Source: JANPLD01 sp031426355
GTDB taxonomy: Bacteria; Pseudomonadota; Alphaproteobacteria; Rickettsiales; UBA8987
DNA length: 64,000 bases
Assembly: GCA_031426355.1 (NCBI GenBank)
Contig: JANPLD010000118.1
Coordinates: 1-64,000, forward strand
Direction: 5' to 3'
Part shown: positions 62,593-64,000 of the stretch, in pieces
Position numbering within the stretch: the stretch's first letter is position 1
Layout: each line of letters starts with the position of its first letter
Program-made: the position numbers and the translations under genes
The notes under the pieces: model-generated
What the model was told of the DNA's origin: nothing
The model's input: the letters and a program-made list of their open reading frames with translations, nothing else
Databases searched by the model: none

Positions 62593-63630
62593 CTACATTT
62601 TTTGCATAGCATTATGTATCCCCTTAAGATCCCTGAGCGTTACAAGATGCGCTGCATTCGCTAAATAACTAACCCTAGGATCAGGAGTTTTTGGTATTTG
62701 CGATGGAGCCGCACCCAAGGAAATCTTTGACCTTATATCCTCTAACCTTACTCTTTCATCAGGCTTTAAGTAAACTGCAACATATGGCAATTCTTTAATA
62801 TCTGATGGTACTGCTTTTATCATGTTAAGCCCGTAACCTATCTTGATAATATTATAAACATACAATGGCCTGGTGATTTCATATAAAAATCTTTGTGGAG
62901 TTTGTTTTGGATCAACAATTAAACTTAGCCTATGGTTATAAGAAGCAACAGTATAATTCTGCCCCAATGGGGAACCACCACCTTGCTCAAGGATACCTGC
63001 ATGCACATGGTAATTACTATTATCGGTAGCATACTTATAAATTTTAGGATCAAAACGCCGAACATCAAAAGAACCAGGAGCAATATTAAAATTTGTTTTA
63101 ATATTTCCCCTATCAACTATGATAGGATCACTCAAGATTTTTGCTACCTTTCCCTCACTTATTTGTTCATCGCTAAAATAAGGTTTCAGGTTAGAATAAA
63201 TAGTTTGGAAACCACCCACTTTTCCAGTTAAAGCAACATCTGCATTATCAACCATTCTTTCACCAACCCGACTATGATTAGCCATTGCAGCAAAATGCAT
63301 GAATAAATGCATAATATCTGCATCCATATTACTTTGAAGAGTGAATTGAGGATTTACCTCTTTAAGCTGTGCCAAATAATGATTTAAATAATGGCCATAG
63401 TTTAATGGTGAAAATTTAGTAGTTGCCTTAGCAACATAAAACTGGGGATATTTTGTATACTCATGTTCATTACCAAGAAGAAGCGCTACTTCCTGCGCAT
63501 CAGTCATTTTTGCTTTTGAGCCAACCACATTATAAATAAAAGCATAATGATCCTCCCCATCCGCATATGTATCTTGCAGAGATGGATATCCTGAAACGGG
63601 TTCTATTATTGGCCTTACAAATTTGATCAT
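62593..63630 (-). CDS. Unknown lineage-specific protein
   Basis: 345 residues, no recognised family. Contains several His-rich short segments (NYGHYLNHYL, HLFMHFAAMANHS, NYHVHAG). Spacing does not match a known metal site. It has a mixed alpha/beta appearance and no signal peptide. The upstream region has only half a CtrA box (TTAA-N7-CTAT). Confidence 0.68.
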   Translation of the reverse strand: MIKFVRPIIEPVSGYPSLQDTYADGEDHYAFIYNVVGSKAKMTDAQEVALLLGNEHEYTKYPQFYVAKATTKFSPLNYGHYLNHYLAQLKEVNPQFTLQSNMDADIMHLFMHFAAMANHSRVGERMVDNADVALTGKVGGFQTIYSNLKPYFSDEQISEGKVAKILSDPIIVDRGNIKTNFNIAPGSFDVRRFDPKIYKYATDNSNYHVHAGILEQGGGSPLGQNYTVASYNHRLSLIVDPKQTPQRFLYEITRPLYVYNIIKIGYGLNMIKAVPSDIKELPYVAVYLKPDERVRLEDIRSKISLGAAPSQIPKTPDPRVSYLANAAHLVTLRDLKGIHNAMQKM

Positions 63631-63698
63631 TTAATTAATACTTATATGACTATATCATATAGTAAAATACATAAATATCAATAGCATAGCTTTAAATT

Positions 63699-64000
63699 CT
63701 ATTTCCTTTTCCTAAAACTGAACAGAAACGAAATTATTGAGAATAAAAAGAAGAAGATAATTGTATTAAGTAATGCGTAGGAACTCACCTGTAACGGTGT
63801 AATCTGGAGAGATTCATAACCATAATATATTCCGGAGAACACATTGAAGATAATGGTAAATGTCAGCAGAGAACAATTCACAAACGCCAGTAGTACTATC
63901 CTCTCCGCAGAAACAGTTGACGATAATACTAATATCATCACCATACTAATGAAGAAGGGTATCAGGAGAATTATATTAGAAACAAGAAGCTTGGAATAAT
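63699..64000 (-). CDS. Membrane protein, partial at window edge
   Basis: The frame is open to the end of the window (reading SKLLVSNIILLIPFFIS before the first internal Met). The visible 100 residues make about three hydrophobic helices and end with a basic FSFRKRK tail, so the C-terminus is probably cytoplasmic. The family cannot be named from this fragment. Confidence 0.55.
   Translation of the reverse strand, partial: YSKLLVSNIILLIPFFISMVMILVLSSTVSAERIVLLAFVNCSLLTFTIIFNVFSGIYYGYESLQITPLQVSSYALLNTIIFFFLFSIISFLFSFRKRK

Noticed and set aside
63654..63690. Possible CtrA box upstream of the gene ending at 62593
   Set aside because: TTAA-N7-CTAT-N11-TATTTT keeps the spacing but has one bad half site and a weak -10.
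1..64000. tRNA, rRNA or tmRNA genes
   Set aside because: I looked in all intergenic gaps for the T-loop GTTCGAATC-type sequence with a paired acceptor stem and saw none.

Overview
The window is AT-rich chromosomal DNA of an alphaproteobacterium, probably a little-studied and possibly host-associated (Rickettsiales-like) lineage. That placement rests on the family repertoire (HpnC/HpnD-type squalene synthases, Hda-like DnaA relative, SecB, AmpG-like MFS, FNR2-type ferredoxin reductase), on CtrA-type promoter boxes (TTAA-N7-TTAA), and on about fifteen lineage-specific proteins of 130-510 residues with no recognisable family. Amino-acid (leuD), purine (purM, purN), folate (pabB, folD) and acetate (acs) genes remain, so this is not a minimal genome.

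Layout. 0-11 kb: 3' part of murD, a Q/M/P-rich lipoprotein, a frame-broken sugar transferase, acs plus a low-molecular-weight tyrosine phosphatase, a frame-broken unknown gene, pdhA, a pentapeptide-like protein and an AmpG-like transporter. 11-18 kb: secB, a PEBP-family protein, DUF4236, an HExxH protein, then gatA and gatC separated by an opposite-strand gene. 18-31.3 kb: adk, secY and the S10-spc ribosomal cluster (rplO back to rpsJ) on the minus strand, interrupted between secY and rplO by an opposite-strand HExxH membrane protein. 31.5-40 kb: barrel-like protein, pabB, sppA, ihfB-like gene, leuD, Cys-rich secreted protein, DedA, membrane protein, rho. 40-50 kb: a large unknown protein, phosphomannomutase, a mobile-looking four-helix-bundle gene, ispB, a fused HpnC-HpnD squalene synthase, hda, an AI-2E exporter. 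50-64 kb: purM, purN, an orphan terminase, mscL, a SET-domain protein, folD, a degenerate GIY-YIG protein, ferredoxin-NADP reductase, lpdA and a run of unknown proteins.

Main result. Twelve genes share one promoter design: two TTAA-type half sites 7 bp apart (GTAA in one case), then exactly 11 bp, then a TATAAT-like -10, 22-44 bp before the start codon. This is the CtrA consensus in activating geometry. Almost all of these genes are lineage-specific, and several sit on the opposite strand inside operons that are normally unbroken (gatC/gatA and rplO/secY). They look like a coherent, cell-cycle or developmentally timed accessory regulon, possibly of surface or secreted proteins.

A second theme is small palindromic repeats. 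They lie between ribosomal genes, around the four-helix-bundle gene, around the terminase gene, and inside or at the ends of reading frames (phosphomannomutase N-terminus, FolD C-terminus, Hda, the small gene before the terminase). They behave like the coding palindromic elements described in Rickettsia. A third observation is that three frame-broken genes lie in the first 6.4 kb; most breaks are explained by one missing A in an A-run, so sequencing error must be excluded before calling them pseudogenes.
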